Positions 50,654-58,635 of a stretch of DNA of 61,740 nt are shown here, in pieces; the stretch's first letter is position 1; each line of letters begins with the position of its first letter. Under the pieces are notes generated by a model, which was given only the letters and a program-made list of their open reading frames with translations, was not told the DNA's origin and did no database searches. A program made the position numbers and the translations under genes. This stretch comes from a virus: positions 97,199-158,938 of IMG/VR virus record IMGVR_UViG_3300045919_000425, one strand, 5' to 3'.

Positions 50654-51162
50654 TTCAATCGATAAACACCGAAGATATGAAAGTGGGAGATACTTTCTTT
50701 GTTTTACCTCGGGGTGATTTACTGAGTGCAATGAAAAGAGTCAGGAAGTTAGAAGTCACTTCTATTGATTTCTTGTACGAAAAAGTGAAAGATCCGAGAT
50801 ATAAGCAACCAAATGCACCGCTTTTAAGGTATGATATCAAGGCAAAGGAATTAATATCTCCAGTTAAGATTTCTGAGAAAGAAATCTGTTATGCAGCGTA
50901 TCATGGGCACGTTTTCATTCCAAATAACGGAACCATTCAGACAACGCCAGTAAATAAAATGACTATCAGATTTTCATCGTTTGAAGCTTTGAAGTGTTAC
51001 TTGGTTTTACAATCATTCAATCAAACGAATGAAATTAAGGAGAATATCAGGAAAGCAGAACAAGAGTTATTTCAAATGAGATTAGATGTGAACAAGTACG
51101 AATCAGAGTGTAAGGAGGTGATAGGATCCTTAAATCTCCTTAAAAAGGGGCTAAAAGAATGA
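50650..51162 (+). CDS. Hypothetical protein with C-terminal coiled coil
   Basis: 170 residues from the ATG at 50650 (GGGAGGG upstream). The N-terminal part is beta-rich (EDMKVGDTFFVLPRGD). The last ~60 residues (NEIKENIRKAEQELFQMRLDVNKYESECKEV) predict a coiled coil. It overlaps both neighbours by ATGA. No function assigned. Confidence 0.65.
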   Translation: MIQSINTEDMKVGDTFFVLPRGDLLSAMKRVRKLEVTSIDFLYEKVKDPRYKQPNAPLLRYDIKAKELISPVKISEKEICYAAYHGHVFIPNNGTIQTTPVNKMTIRFSSFEALKCYLVLQSFNQTNEIKENIRKAEQELFQMRLDVNKYESECKEVIGSLNLLKKGLKE

Positions 51163-51704
51163 CAATTCCCAGTCTCATAGTGTTCGAGAATTCACTTCTG
51201 GCATTACCCCTAATCAGTGCATCTGATTACACAAATATTGCTGGATGGATTGCGAGTAATACTAACAGTTTAATGTGGCTAACTAATATTCTCCCAACAT
51301 CAGGGATTGTTTTTACTTTCAATCAATCAGTAATGAAAACACAGATGACCTCAACGTTGGTATTGACAGGAGATTTAGCTGTTGCAGCTTCCAATTTCTT
51401 CACTTGCATGGAAGCTGCAATTATCGCAAGTTTAATGCAGGTTTCATCGGGATCATACTTAGGTTCAAGCTCTCCTGCTACAACATGGAGTGCACCTCCT
51501 GTGTCAGTACCAGATCCAGCTTCTTTAATTTTAGCAAAGTCTTCGGCAGTTTCTTTTATGTCATCAGCGTCTTTAAGTGCTAATCATCCAATACTAGCCA
51601 ATGCTGTTAGGGTTTATTTATCAGCTTTGACTTATACAGTAACAGGGGTTAATTCATTACCAATACCAACTCCATTGGTATCTGCATTAACCCCAGTAAT
51701 ATAG
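51159..51704 (+). CDS. Hypothetical Ser/Ala-rich protein
   Basis: 181 residues, overlapping the preceding gene by ATGA. Ser/Ala/Leu/Thr-rich with several hydrophobic helices. A minor virion protein is possible. A 12-bp perfect inverted repeat lies at 51382-51420 and a 7-bp one at 51663-51681. No family recognised. Confidence 0.6.
   Translation: MTIPSLIVFENSLLALPLISASDYTNIAGWIASNTNSLMWLTNILPTSGIVFTFNQSVMKTQMTSTLVLTGDLAVAASNFFTCMEAAIIASLMQVSSGSYLGSSSPATTWSAPPVSVPDPASLILAKSSAVSFMSSASLSANHPILANAVRVYLSALTYTVTGVNSLPIPTPLVSALTPVI
51382..51420. repeat. 12-bp perfect inverted repeat in coding sequence
   Basis: TTGCAGCTTCCA (51382-51393) and TGGAAGCTGCAA (51409-51420) with a 15-base loop. Confidence 0.75.
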
Positions 51705-51713
51705 GCGGCGAAC

Positions 51714-51920
51714 ATGTACACTGTAGCATACATAAAAGATGATAGACTTGCCACAACACTAGTCTTTTCAGAGATAGGAAGTGCCAAGGCTTTTATGCTT
51801 TCTATAGTGATGTCTCATCCACAATTATTGGCAGCACTGCATGTCATCATCCTTGATCCTGCACTATTTAAACTTAAAAGGACTTTAAATGAAGGAGAAT
51901 TCCGAATAATTGCCCATTAA
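51714..51920 (+). CDS. Hypothetical small protein
   Basis: 68 residues, with a weak ribosome site (AGGCGG). MYTVAYIKDDRLATTLVFSEIGSAKAF at the start suggests a small alpha/beta fold. It is the last gene of the 50103 unit, followed by promoter P15. No function assigned. Confidence 0.55.
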   Translation: MYTVAYIKDDRLATTLVFSEIGSAKAFMLSIVMSHPQLLAALHVIILDPALFKLKRTLNEGEFRIIAH

Positions 51921-51925
51921 TTCCA

Positions 51926-51954
51926 TTGACAGGGAAACAGTTTCCTAATACAAT
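51926..51954 (+). promoter_or_regulatory. Sigma-70-type promoter P15 with palindromic spacer
   Basis: TTGACA 51926-51931, 17-base spacer, TACAAT 51949-51954. The spacer contains GGAAAC-A-GTTTCC, a 13-base palindrome that could be an operator. It serves the membrane protein at 51984. Confidence 0.7.
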
Positions 51955-51983
51955 TCAGTAAAAAGAATTTAAAGGGTATTAAC

Positions 51984-52598
51984 ATGCAAGAAAAGGTTCC
52001 TCCGCCGCAGGCAATAAAGCAATCCAAGCTTTCATTAGTAAAAAGCCGCAAGGTTTCTCCATTTATTCCACCAAAAACTCCAAATGAGGAAAATTACAAT
52101 CAAGCTCAGACATCCTGGAAAAAGACATGGAAATTGATCTATATATCATACCTTCCGATGGCATTCTTGGTGGAGTTATTTATCGTTACAATGGCTTATT
52201 CTTGGCCAGCATCAGATATTGTCGGAATAACCAGAACACCTGGTATTATTTCAGGGTTCTGGTTTATGATGTTTTTCCAAGTTTCATTCCCTTTAGCTTC
52301 GATTTTATTAGCTGAGGTTATGAGTATTTTTGCAAAAAAGAAATACGATATAAACTGGGCAATGTATTTGAAAAAAGTTAAGTTCATTCCAGTATTATTC
52401 ACATTATTTTTGCTAGGGGAATCATTCGCCATTATCCTGACATTTGCGTTTCAGATAATAGATTTATTCATTATTGTGGCGAATTTATTCTTTTATTTGA
52501 ATTTCTTCTTTTGTGGATTTATTACGGCAATCTATTGGGTTCTATTCATATTAAGTAGGATGAATCCTTATGAAAGAACCCAGACAGCTAAGTCTTAG
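51984..52598 (+). CDS. Membrane protein with about four membrane segments
   Basis: 204 residues; AAAGGG precedes the ATG. After ~45 soluble residues, hydrophobic segments lie near 50-72, 88-110, 130-150 and 155-185. No enzyme motifs. It might be a lysis or superinfection-exclusion protein. It overlaps the convergent holin candidate by 4 bases. Confidence 0.65.
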   Translation: MQEKVPPPQAIKQSKLSLVKSRKVSPFIPPKTPNEENYNQAQTSWKKTWKLIYISYLPMAFLVELFIVTMAYSWPASDIVGITRTPGIISGFWFMMFFQVSFPLASILLAEVMSIFAKKKYDINWAMYLKKVKFIPVLFTLFLLGESFAIILTFAFQIIDLFIIVANLFFYLNFFFCGFITAIYWVLFILSRMNPYERTQTAKS

Positions 52599-52981
52599 TC
52601 CTTAGCTTTTGTGATTAGGGGCTTTTCTTCTGTCTCAGTAGGCTCAGCTTCAGCTACTTCAGGAGTTTCTTCTTCGACCGTAGGCTTAGCTATCACCGGC
52701 TTATCTGTGGGCTTGTCTGCTCCTGGTTCCTGCTGCGTCTTAAAGAGCTGACCACCGATAACCAGAGTAAAGAAAGTTCCGACCAGAGAAATCATAGTCT
52801 TAGCAAAGTCAGAATTCATAGTAGCTAAGGACTGTAAAAGCGGAACCACGTCAACATGCTGATTATTAGAAACAACTAAAATCGCAATAAGTGACACAAT
52901 CTTATCAAAACAACAATATACGAAACTCGCACCAATCAGTAGTAATACGATGTCCCAGGAAAACAATAACTTTTTCTGCAT
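52595..52981 (-). CDS. Two-segment membrane protein, holin candidate
   Basis: 128 residues from the ATG at 52981, with GAAGGAT upstream; the frame is open further but that part has no ribosome site. Two membrane segments (about 10-38 and 60-82) joined by a short loop, then a charged, Pro/Glu/Thr-rich tail of ~45 residues. This topology fits many holins, but no endolysin gene is seen nearby. It is alone on the - strand in this region, so may be regulated separately. Confidence 0.55.
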   Translation of the reverse strand: MQKKLLFSWDIVLLLIGASFVYCCFDKIVSLIAILVVSNNQHVDVVPLLQSLATMNSDFAKTMISLVGTFFTLVIGGQLFKTQQEPGADKPTDKPVIAKPTVEEETPEVAEAEPTETEEKPLITKAKD

Positions 52982-53090
52982 TTCTGAATCCTTCACAGAA
53001 AGAGATGGAGAGGGATAATATGAAAACAGTATAAAATCTATGAAGCTGTTTTGTTCTTTATGGATTGACAAATGGAATGTTTTCTGGGCA

Positions 53091-53119
53091 TTGACATTTG
53101 ATGAGAAATCTGGTAGTTT
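53091..53119 (+). promoter_or_regulatory. Sigma-70-type promoter P16
   Basis: TTGACA 53091-53096, 17-base spacer, TGG, TAGTTT 53114-53119. It serves the gene at 53152. Confidence 0.7.
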
Positions 53120-53151
53120 AATTTCATGGAATTATTCCAAAGGAGGGTGTC

Positions 53152-53667
53152 ATGAAGGCATTCATTAGGGTCACTGAAACCAGCAGCTATTGTGAATGCT
53201 GCGGATCGTACGAAAGTGTAGGCGCTCATATTAGAGTAGGTGATAAGGAAGATTGTCGAGGATATGACACTCATTTGGGTGGTGGAAACTGGGAAAACCA
53301 CGGAGACTGTGCCGAGCTATACCTGTCGGTTTTAAACTTAATTGGTTACACAGTGGAACTTGCAGGAGTTCGTAGCGATTCTTTTACTACTGAGGAACAA
53401 TTGAAAATCTTAGACCGAGAAGAGGTTGAAAGAAAGGGTGTAATCGATATTCTCATGTCCGAATCCACAAATCAAGATGAATTCACATCTTACCACTGCC
53501 AAAAGATCGAGATTGATGGTAAATCAGTATGGATGGCAGACAAAGAGGGTAGGTGCGAATTACCAATAGCACTCGAAATACTGCTAAGAGATATTTTAGG
53601 ATGCGAACTTATTATTGAAACTGAATATGAGTACGATGATTGGCCGACAGATGATGATATGGTTTAG
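53152..53667 (+). CDS. Hypothetical protein with N-terminal CxxC
   Basis: 171 residues; AAGGAGG precedes the ATG. YCECCGSYESVGAHI near the N-terminus has Cys that could bind metal. DCRGYDTHLGGGNWENHGDCAELY adds more Cys and His. The C-terminus is acidic and rich in Asp and Tyr. It may be a small metal-binding protein. No family recognised. Confidence 0.7.
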   Translation: MKAFIRVTETSSYCECCGSYESVGAHIRVGDKEDCRGYDTHLGGGNWENHGDCAELYLSVLNLIGYTVELAGVRSDSFTTEEQLKILDREEVERKGVIDILMSESTNQDEFTSYHCQKIEIDGKSVWMADKEGRCELPIALEILLRDILGCELIIETEYEYDDWPTDDDMV

Positions 53668-53735
53668 TTTAATTATCACATAAGGTAGCTACAATCATGG
53701 GATTGTTATGAATTCGGCTTCCACTAGGAGTGAAT

Positions 53736-55154
53736 ATGAGTGAATATGAATTATCAAGCATTAAGGGTCTATCTGGATTTTATGAGTCCCCCGCTGAATT
53801 AATCCTATCGGGTTCTGATCAGTGTATCGAATCAGCCATACAGGAACTTACAATAACAAACCTAAGCCTCCAGAGCGAGCTTAGGGGTCTGAAGTTCCAG
53901 ATACCAAAGAATAAGGCTCATGAGATGGCTATTAAGAAAAGAATCTCCGAGATTGAACCAAAAGTAACGCATAGAATGTTTTCGATCCAATCTGACGGTT
54001 CATTAAGCGTACCTCCTGGTTTTTATGGTTTATGTGAGAGTATTAAGAATAATCAGCATTACAGTCCTATAAAGCCAATGTTGGAATACGAAGGAGAAAA
54101 ATGGGCGGCAAGGTATTATCAAAGGGAAGCCGTCAGTAATCTAATGAAGTACAAAAGAGCGACATTCTTAGGTGCAACGGGTTGTGGTAAATCTAAAGTA
54201 ATTTCCATGCTCGTAAATTCTTTCGTAAAGGAGGAAGCGAGGGTATTTATCATAACCCCTTCGACTTACTTAATGCGGCAGCTTTTTTACTCAACAAAAG
54301 AAAGCTTAATGGAAGCATTTCCTGGGAAGAAGATTACGATCTCGATGAACGGTGACGGAGAGAAACCTACACCCGGCTCAAGTGTAGTAATATCCACAAT
54401 ACAGTCTGCCTTATCTTATATAGATTCATATGACGTGGTAATTGCAGATGAGCTGCATACGATTGGTGCAGAGACTTATATGGAAGTAGCACTAGCTTCT
54501 ATAAATGCACCATTTTGGTATGGAATGACAGGGTCGCTCAAGAGATTAGACGGGATGCAAAAGACTATCCCAGCGTGGGCTGGAAATATCTCATATAGAT
54601 ATTTATATCTCGATGGAGTCAGAGATGGATACTTAAACCCGATAAGATATATGCAGCGAGCGATTTCAACAGGAATAACACCAAAGCCAGGCTCACAGCC
54701 CATCATAGAATATCAAAGGCAGTATGGTTCACCAAATATGGTTCACAATATTTTATCTTTGATAGTAAAAGCACTTAAAGCTGGACGTACTCCGATGGTG
54801 TTAGGAAGGTCTTTAAAAACATTGAAGTTGTTGGCGAATGAGATCGGAGCTGACGTTGCCGACGCTGATTACAAGTACCCCGTTCATCAATACATTAAAG
54901 GTGAGACGAAGATTCTTTTTGCTACGACAAAACTAGTCGGCACAGGAGTAGATACCAAGGCTTGTGATTGCTTATTCTTTTTAAATAATGGGGCTAGTGA
55001 GATAGATTTATTACAAGCTGCTGGTCGGACTACTCGAATCCTTGACGGAAAGAAGGAGTCTTTAGTAGTTGATATATTCCCTGAAAATGACCGAGGCGCA
55101 GACTTAGCTGAACGTCGATTAGGGATAGCGGTGGAGCAGGGATGGAACATGTAA
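53736..55154 (+). CDS. DEAD/DEAH-type helicase, UvsW-like
   Basis: 472 residues from the ATG at 53736 (TAGGAG 5 bases upstream). Superfamily 2 motifs: RYYQREA (Q-like), GATGCGKS at 146-153 (I), DELH at 238-241 (II), GMTGS (III), and LLQAAGRTTRI near 430 (VI). The ~120-residue N-terminal region resembles that of phage UvsW-type helicases, which unwind branched DNA and R-loops and help switch from origin- to recombination-dependent replication. RNase HI follows at 55164, so the two may together remove R-loops and primers. Confidence 0.85.
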   Translation: MSEYELSSIKGLSGFYESPAELILSGSDQCIESAIQELTITNLSLQSELRGLKFQIPKNKAHEMAIKKRISEIEPKVTHRMFSIQSDGSLSVPPGFYGLCESIKNNQHYSPIKPMLEYEGEKWAARYYQREAVSNLMKYKRATFLGATGCGKSKVISMLVNSFVKEEARVFIITPSTYLMRQLFYSTKESLMEAFPGKKITISMNGDGEKPTPGSSVVISTIQSALSYIDSYDVVIADELHTIGAETYMEVALASINAPFWYGMTGSLKRLDGMQKTIPAWAGNISYRYLYLDGVRDGYLNPIRYMQRAISTGITPKPGSQPIIEYQRQYGSPNMVHNILSLIVKALKAGRTPMVLGRSLKTLKLLANEIGADVADADYKYPVHQYIKGETKILFATTKLVGTGVDTKACDCLFFLNNGASEIDLLQAAGRTTRILDGKKESLVVDIFPENDRGADLAERRLGIAVEQGWNM

Positions 55155-55163
55155 AGGAGTACT

Positions 55164-55637
55164 ATGAAGAAGGTAACTATTTATACGGATGGTTCATCAT
55201 TCGGTAAGTCTAATGATTGCGGTGGGTGGGGTTGCGCACTTATCCATGAAAAAACCTTATTAAAGCTCTCTGGGTATGATTCGAATGCAACGAATCAGAC
55301 TATGGAATTAATGGCTGCATTACAAGGGCTGCTTATTCTGAAAGAATCTTGTGAAGTGTTAATAATTCTTGACTCGCAGTACGTTATGCACGGATTCACT
55401 AAGTTCTGGGTTAAGAACTGGAAAAAGAACAATTGGATAAACTCATCAGGTGATCCAGTAAAGAATAAGGATCTCTGGATGAGATTGGATGAGGAAGTAA
55501 GCAAACATAAGGTAACGTGGATGTGGGTTAAGGGACACTCCGGTGACTTTTACAATGAAATGGTGGATAAGTTAGCCAAGGCAGCAAAAATCAGCAAGAT
55601 GGGTGTCAAAGAGTATTCAAAGATCCTTGACATTTAA
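55164..55637 (+). CDS. rnhA: Ribonuclease HI
   Basis: 157 residues; AAAGGAG precedes the ATG. RNase HI catalytic set in order: D9 (IYTDGSS), E48 (TMELMA), D70 (ILDSQYV) and D135 (VDKLAK), with H125 in VKGHSG. Length matches E. coli RNase HI (155). It removes RNA from RNA-DNA hybrids, such as Okazaki primers. It lies 9 bases after the helicase gene and ends over promoter P17. Confidence 0.95.
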   Translation: MKKVTIYTDGSSFGKSNDCGGWGCALIHEKTLLKLSGYDSNATNQTMELMAALQGLLILKESCEVLIILDSQYVMHGFTKFWVKNWKKNNWINSSGDPVKNKDLWMRLDEEVSKHKVTWMWVKGHSGDFYNEMVDKLAKAAKISKMGVKEYSKILDI

Positions 55638-55655
55638 AATTAAGACTGATAGGAT
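55627..55655 (+). promoter_or_regulatory. Sigma-70-type promoter P17
   Basis: TTGACA 55627-55632, 17-base spacer, TGA, TAGGAT 55650-55655. The -35 lies in the last codons of rnhA. Confidence 0.75.
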
Positions 55656-55672
55656 TATTTTAAGGAGGTTTT

Positions 55673-55945
55673 ATGAATAGGTATTTAACGGCAAGGCTCT
55701 TGCATAATGATGGTACCACAAAAGATCCTTTTAAAAGGGACGCTTATAACCACCAGACACTTCTGACGTATGCAAAGAAACCTAAAGAACAGCTTAATGA
55801 TAAGCTGTTCTTGAAGAATCTGTTATTAGCCAGGGCATGTAATCAGATATTAGAGATCGAAATTAACAATGATGAACTTAGCTCACTTAAAGAGCTATTA
55901 GTTCAAATTGAACAAGAATCCCAGGAAGCGTTGAATAACATGTAA
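55673..55945 (+). CDS. Hypothetical protein
   Basis: 90 residues; AAGGAGG precedes the ATG. Helical, Leu/Asn/Lys-rich. A 12-bp hairpin with a 4-base loop lies in it at 55785-55812. First gene of a long run of small genes. No family recognised. Confidence 0.65.
   Translation: MNRYLTARLLHNDGTTKDPFKRDAYNHQTLLTYAKKPKEQLNDKLFLKNLLLARACNQILEIEINNDELSSLKELLVQIEQESQEALNNM
55785..55812. repeat. 12-bp perfect hairpin in coding sequence
   Basis: AAGAACAGCTTA, ATGA loop, TAAGCTGTTCTT. It covers the EQLNDKLFL codons. Confidence 0.75.
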
Positions 55946-55953
55946 GGAGATTT

Positions 55954-56178
55954 ATGTATTTTAATAAGGCAAAGGATTTGCGAGAGTTCTTGCTAGACTC
56001 AGGCGATATTGTTGACCAGATTCAAACAGGGGAACATACATTCTATTGTACAGTTTTAGGGGTCACAGGAAACGACTGGAATGTTAAGTTAATAGACGGG
56101 AAATCAGGGAGTATTTGGGAATTCTCCGAGTTCTTCCACGTTTTTGCGTTTGATAATTTTACAATCTCTTTAATTTAG
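55954..56178 (+). CDS. Hypothetical small protein
   Basis: 74 residues; AAGGAG precedes the ATG. Beta-rich (YCTVLGVTGNDWNVKLIDGKSGSIWEF). It lies 8 bases after the preceding gene and is probably translated with it. No family recognised. Confidence 0.65.
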   Translation: MYFNKAKDLREFLLDSGDIVDQIQTGEHTFYCTVLGVTGNDWNVKLIDGKSGSIWEFSEFFHVFAFDNFTISLI

Positions 56179-56188
56179 GTAGGATGAT

Positions 56189-56857
56189 ATGCAAGACTGT
56201 GATTTATCTGAGTTTAATCAGAAGCATTGTCAACACCTGGAATTTTACCATAATCAAACAGGAAGCCCGTTGAGATTTGATAGAAGGAGGTTTAACGACA
56301 AATCCTTTACAGCTCTTAATCTTACGGACACTGTATTTAATCAGTGTTATTTTGAGCACTGTAATTTCAGCGCAGCGAATCTTACGCAGGCACGACTTAC
56401 TTCTTGTGAGTTCAGGAAGTGTAGTTTTGAGCAAGCAGATCTTACAATGACTGATATAAGATTCTCAAGGTTCCATGAGTGTAAGTTTACGAAAGCAATG
56501 TTAAGCGCTTCTGTTGGTGGAGAGACTTGTTTTAATCATTGTGATTTTAGTGAAATTAACATGATAGTAGGTGGTTATGCGTTTTGTAATTTCCAGGAGT
56601 GTAATTTCACAGACGCAACATTAAGTCAGTCAAATTTCTACGCCTCTAATTTTGAGCGCTCCGACTTCACAAATACTTGCGCAGATCTCTCTAATTTTAG
56701 TTCTTGTAATTTAATGTTAGTAGACTTTAATAAAGCGAATGTGTATGGTTCAAATTTTACGGATGCAATCTTAACAAAATCTAGAACTCTTAATATCGGA
56801 ACTACGAAAAAGACATTAGGATTACTAAAAAGTAAAAAGGTGAAGGAGATTGGATGA
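56189..56857 (+). CDS. Pentapeptide-repeat protein
   Basis: 222 residues. Residues ~45-195 carry tandem A(N/D)(L/F)XX-type repeats (CNFSAANLTQARL, CEFRKCSFEQADL, SDFTNTCADLSNF and others), which fold as a right-handed beta-helix resembling DNA in shape and charge. Many repeats have Cys at the first position. Some members (MfpA, Qnr) shield DNA gyrase; others have no known role. A gyrase- or nuclease-binding function is a guess. It overlaps the next gene by ATGA. Confidence 0.85.
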   Translation: MQDCDLSEFNQKHCQHLEFYHNQTGSPLRFDRRRFNDKSFTALNLTDTVFNQCYFEHCNFSAANLTQARLTSCEFRKCSFEQADLTMTDIRFSRFHECKFTKAMLSASVGGETCFNHCDFSEINMIVGGYAFCNFQECNFTDATLSQSNFYASNFERSDFTNTCADLSNFSSCNLMLVDFNKANVYGSNFTDAILTKSRTLNIGTTKKTLGLLKSKKVKEIG

Positions 56858-57090
56858 TTTACGTAATCATATTATTATCCTTGTTAATGGCTTTCACGTT
56901 CCCTGCCTGCGTTAGCTTGGTTATAGCGTCATACTTTTATCATCATAAGCGCAAGAGCCTTATAGTGACGGCCATTATTCTGGGCGGATTGTTTCTAATC
57001 ACAGCCAGCTCTTGGTCAGTTTTATTAATAACTAGGGATACTACAAACTCAGTTCAATGTTTCCCTAAAGAAGATAAGGTTGAAAAATAG
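56854..57090 (+). CDS. Small membrane protein
   Basis: 78 residues. Two hydrophobic segments (about 2-28 and 38-62) separated by a basic loop (YHHKRKS). Small two-segment phage membrane proteins include holins and exclusion proteins; no family recognised. It overlaps the pentapeptide-repeat gene by ATGA. Confidence 0.65.
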   Translation: MIYVIILLSLLMAFTFPACVSLVIASYFYHHKRKSLIVTAIILGGLFLITASSWSVLLITRDTTNSVQCFPKEDKVEK

Positions 57091-57107
57091 GAGGTTTTAT
57101 GGGAATG
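57085..57107 (+). repeat. 23-base direct repeat at a gene junction, copy 1
   Basis: The 23 bases, covering the stop codon of one gene (AAATAG), the ribosome site GGAGG and the start ATGGGAATG of the next, recur exactly at 58177-58199. Confidence 0.75.
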
Positions 57108-57497
57108 AATTTATCTGCCGATATTTGGTATGGAGTCCCTGTAAGTGGGGATATATTAGACACTTTTTTAAGTAATCGGGATATTATTAATGAAATATAC
57201 GGAGAAAATGCAGAAGAGGATATGGATTTAGATATTTACGAATTCATAGAATATTTAGAGAGTAAGTTTAAGCTCATAGAAGCCGGGGTTTTCTGGAATT
57301 CTAGTCATTATTATGATGACTCATCTAATTATCTGTGCACTGTAAGTGAGCGCTCGTATTGTGGCGATCCGACCAATATCACTAAAGTGTTAAGTTACTC
57401 GCCAGATTGTAATACTTTGAATAAATTTAAAGAGGTATGTACTTACTTAGGAGTAGAGTTAAGTCTGGGTTGGCATATTTCTGGTAGCTTTTATTAG
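57099..57497 (+). CDS. Hypothetical phage protein
   Basis: 132 residues; TAGGAGG precedes the ATG. It begins MGMNLSADIWYGVPVSGDI, a start I associate with small conserved phage proteins of unknown role. Acidic, with a C-terminal aromatic region (SLGWHISGSFY). It shares its start-codon context with the gene at 58191. Confidence 0.65.
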   Translation: MGMNLSADIWYGVPVSGDILDTFLSNRDIINEIYGENAEEDMDLDIYEFIEYLESKFKLIEAGVFWNSSHYYDDSSNYLCTVSERSYCGDPTNITKVLSYSPDCNTLNKFKEVCTYLGVELSLGWHISGSFY

Positions 57498-57519
57498 GAG
57501 TAATTAGGAACTGTCGGTG

Positions 57520-57534
57520 TTAGGTTAAACCTAA
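57520..57534. promoter_or_regulatory. 15-base palindrome between two genes
   Basis: TTAGGTT-A-AACCTAA in the 65-base gap before the gene at 57563. It could be a repressor site or an RNA hairpin; no promoter was seen beside it. Confidence 0.35.
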
Positions 57535-57562
57535 TGGCCATAACCACATTAATAGGTAGAAC

Positions 57563-57856
57563 ATGAAATATTATGCGTTTTACGACATGGCTGGATTCCT
57601 ACCTTCTGTCTTTAAAAAACACACAGCAGATAACTTATGCTCAAGGCTGTTCATAGAAGCGGAGTCTATAGAAGACGCAGAGTTTGTGTGTGATAAGTTA
57701 AATGCAGATTTTGATACCGTTTACTTCTCTTCTGGCACAGAACCTTGCGTTCTTACAGATAATGAGATACTGAAGGCTTTGACCGGAAGTAATTTAAGTT
57801 TAACGATTGTTTATCGAGACGGCAAGATGAGGAAAATAGGAGAAAGGAGTCGATGA
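57563..57856 (+). CDS. Hypothetical protein
   Basis: 97 residues, with a weak ribosome site (TAGGTAG). SIEDAEFVCDKLNADFDTVYFSSG suggests a small alpha/beta fold. It overlaps the next gene by ATGA. No family recognised. Confidence 0.6.
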   Translation: MKYYAFYDMAGFLPSVFKKHTADNLCSRLFIEAESIEDAEFVCDKLNADFDTVYFSSGTEPCVLTDNEILKALTGSNLSLTIVYRDGKMRKIGERSR

Positions 57857-58182
57857 TTTTTACAAGAAGTGATTTTAGGGGCAGACAGACATTCTCGGAG
57901 TTAGATCAGAGCCGTGACCCTAGATCTTGGAGCTGGTTTGTTCTTTATGACGCAGAATCATTGAGTGAGTTTATTCGGTTAACGTTAATCGGCCAAAGAA
58001 ATACTTTCTATATAGAGTATCTTGACGGCTCTGTTATTAAGGTAGTTCCGCAAGAGGAACCTCAGTGTGTTATTGTTAAGTCGGAACGTCCAGGATACTC
58101 ATTTGACGTTCAGTACAACGGCGAGATCCTAGAATCCTACCCGACAGAAAGTAAAGCAAGGTTTTATTATTATTGCAAATAG
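57853..58182 (+). CDS. Hypothetical protein
   Basis: 109 residues, overlapping the preceding gene by ATGA with GGAG upstream. Beta-rich (NTFYIEYLDGSVIKVVPQ). Its last codon and stop lie in the 23-base repeat. No family recognised. Confidence 0.6.
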   Translation: MIFTRSDFRGRQTFSELDQSRDPRSWSWFVLYDAESLSEFIRLTLIGQRNTFYIEYLDGSVIKVVPQEEPQCVIVKSERPGYSFDVQYNGEILESYPTESKARFYYYCK

Positions 58183-58199
58183 GAGGTTTTATGGGAATG
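58177..58199 (+). repeat. 23-base direct repeat at a gene junction, copy 2
   Basis: Exact copy of 57085-57107, again spanning stop codon, GGAGG and ATGGGAATG. Confidence 0.75.
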
Positions 58200-58610
58200 T
58201 ATACCGAATTAAAACTATCAGTAGCTTTTATTACAGAAATACCAGAAAACGTCATAAAAACATTGCAGTTTTTGTCAAATTTTCGTCACGATGAAGATGA
58301 GATAGATTTCACTACTGAGCATGAACTATTTAAAACTGAGCGATGGATGATGATTTCCACCGGAAGTTCCTGTTATTTTGAGGAAGATTCTTATTTCGAA
58401 TTCCTGCAATCTGGCGGCATATATTATTTACATATGAGATCAAATATTAAAAACTACAAAAACGAGTACGAGAAATTCCTAGATTTTTTATCTCCATGGG
58501 TTCAATCCGAAGGGGAAGTGGGACATTACCAGTATGAGGAAGATGAAGAAGCTTCACCAATATTCGCTGCAAATGGAAAGCTGGTGATAAATCACTTCTG
58601 TGGGTATTGA
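58191..58610 (+). CDS. Conserved hypothetical phage protein
   Basis: 139 residues from the ATG at 58191 (AGGAGG just upstream). The start MGMYTELKLSVAFI, a middle SRW/ERWMM-SxGSSCYF motif, NIKNYKNEYEKFLDFLSPWV and a late YQYEEDEEASPIF all match a small phage family I know only as hypothetical. No function is known to me. The TGA stop lies within promoter P18. Confidence 0.7.
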   Translation: MGMYTELKLSVAFITEIPENVIKTLQFLSNFRHDEDEIDFTTEHELFKTERWMMISTGSSCYFEEDSYFEFLQSGGIYYLHMRSNIKNYKNEYEKFLDFLSPWVQSEGEVGHYQYEEDEEASPIFAANGKLVINHFCGY

Positions 58611-58635
58611 CAAATAGTTTATTATTTGCTATGGT
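58607..58635 (+). promoter_or_regulatory. Sigma-70-type promoter P18
   Basis: TTGACA 58607-58612, 17-base spacer, TGC, TATGGT 58630-58635. Its -35 contains the TGA stop of the preceding gene, as in P2. Confidence 0.75.

Noticed and set aside
53064-53092. A second TTGACA at about 53064 as a promoter
   Set aside because: The sequence at the right spacing (GCATTG) is not a -10; the TTGACA at 53091 has a better -10.
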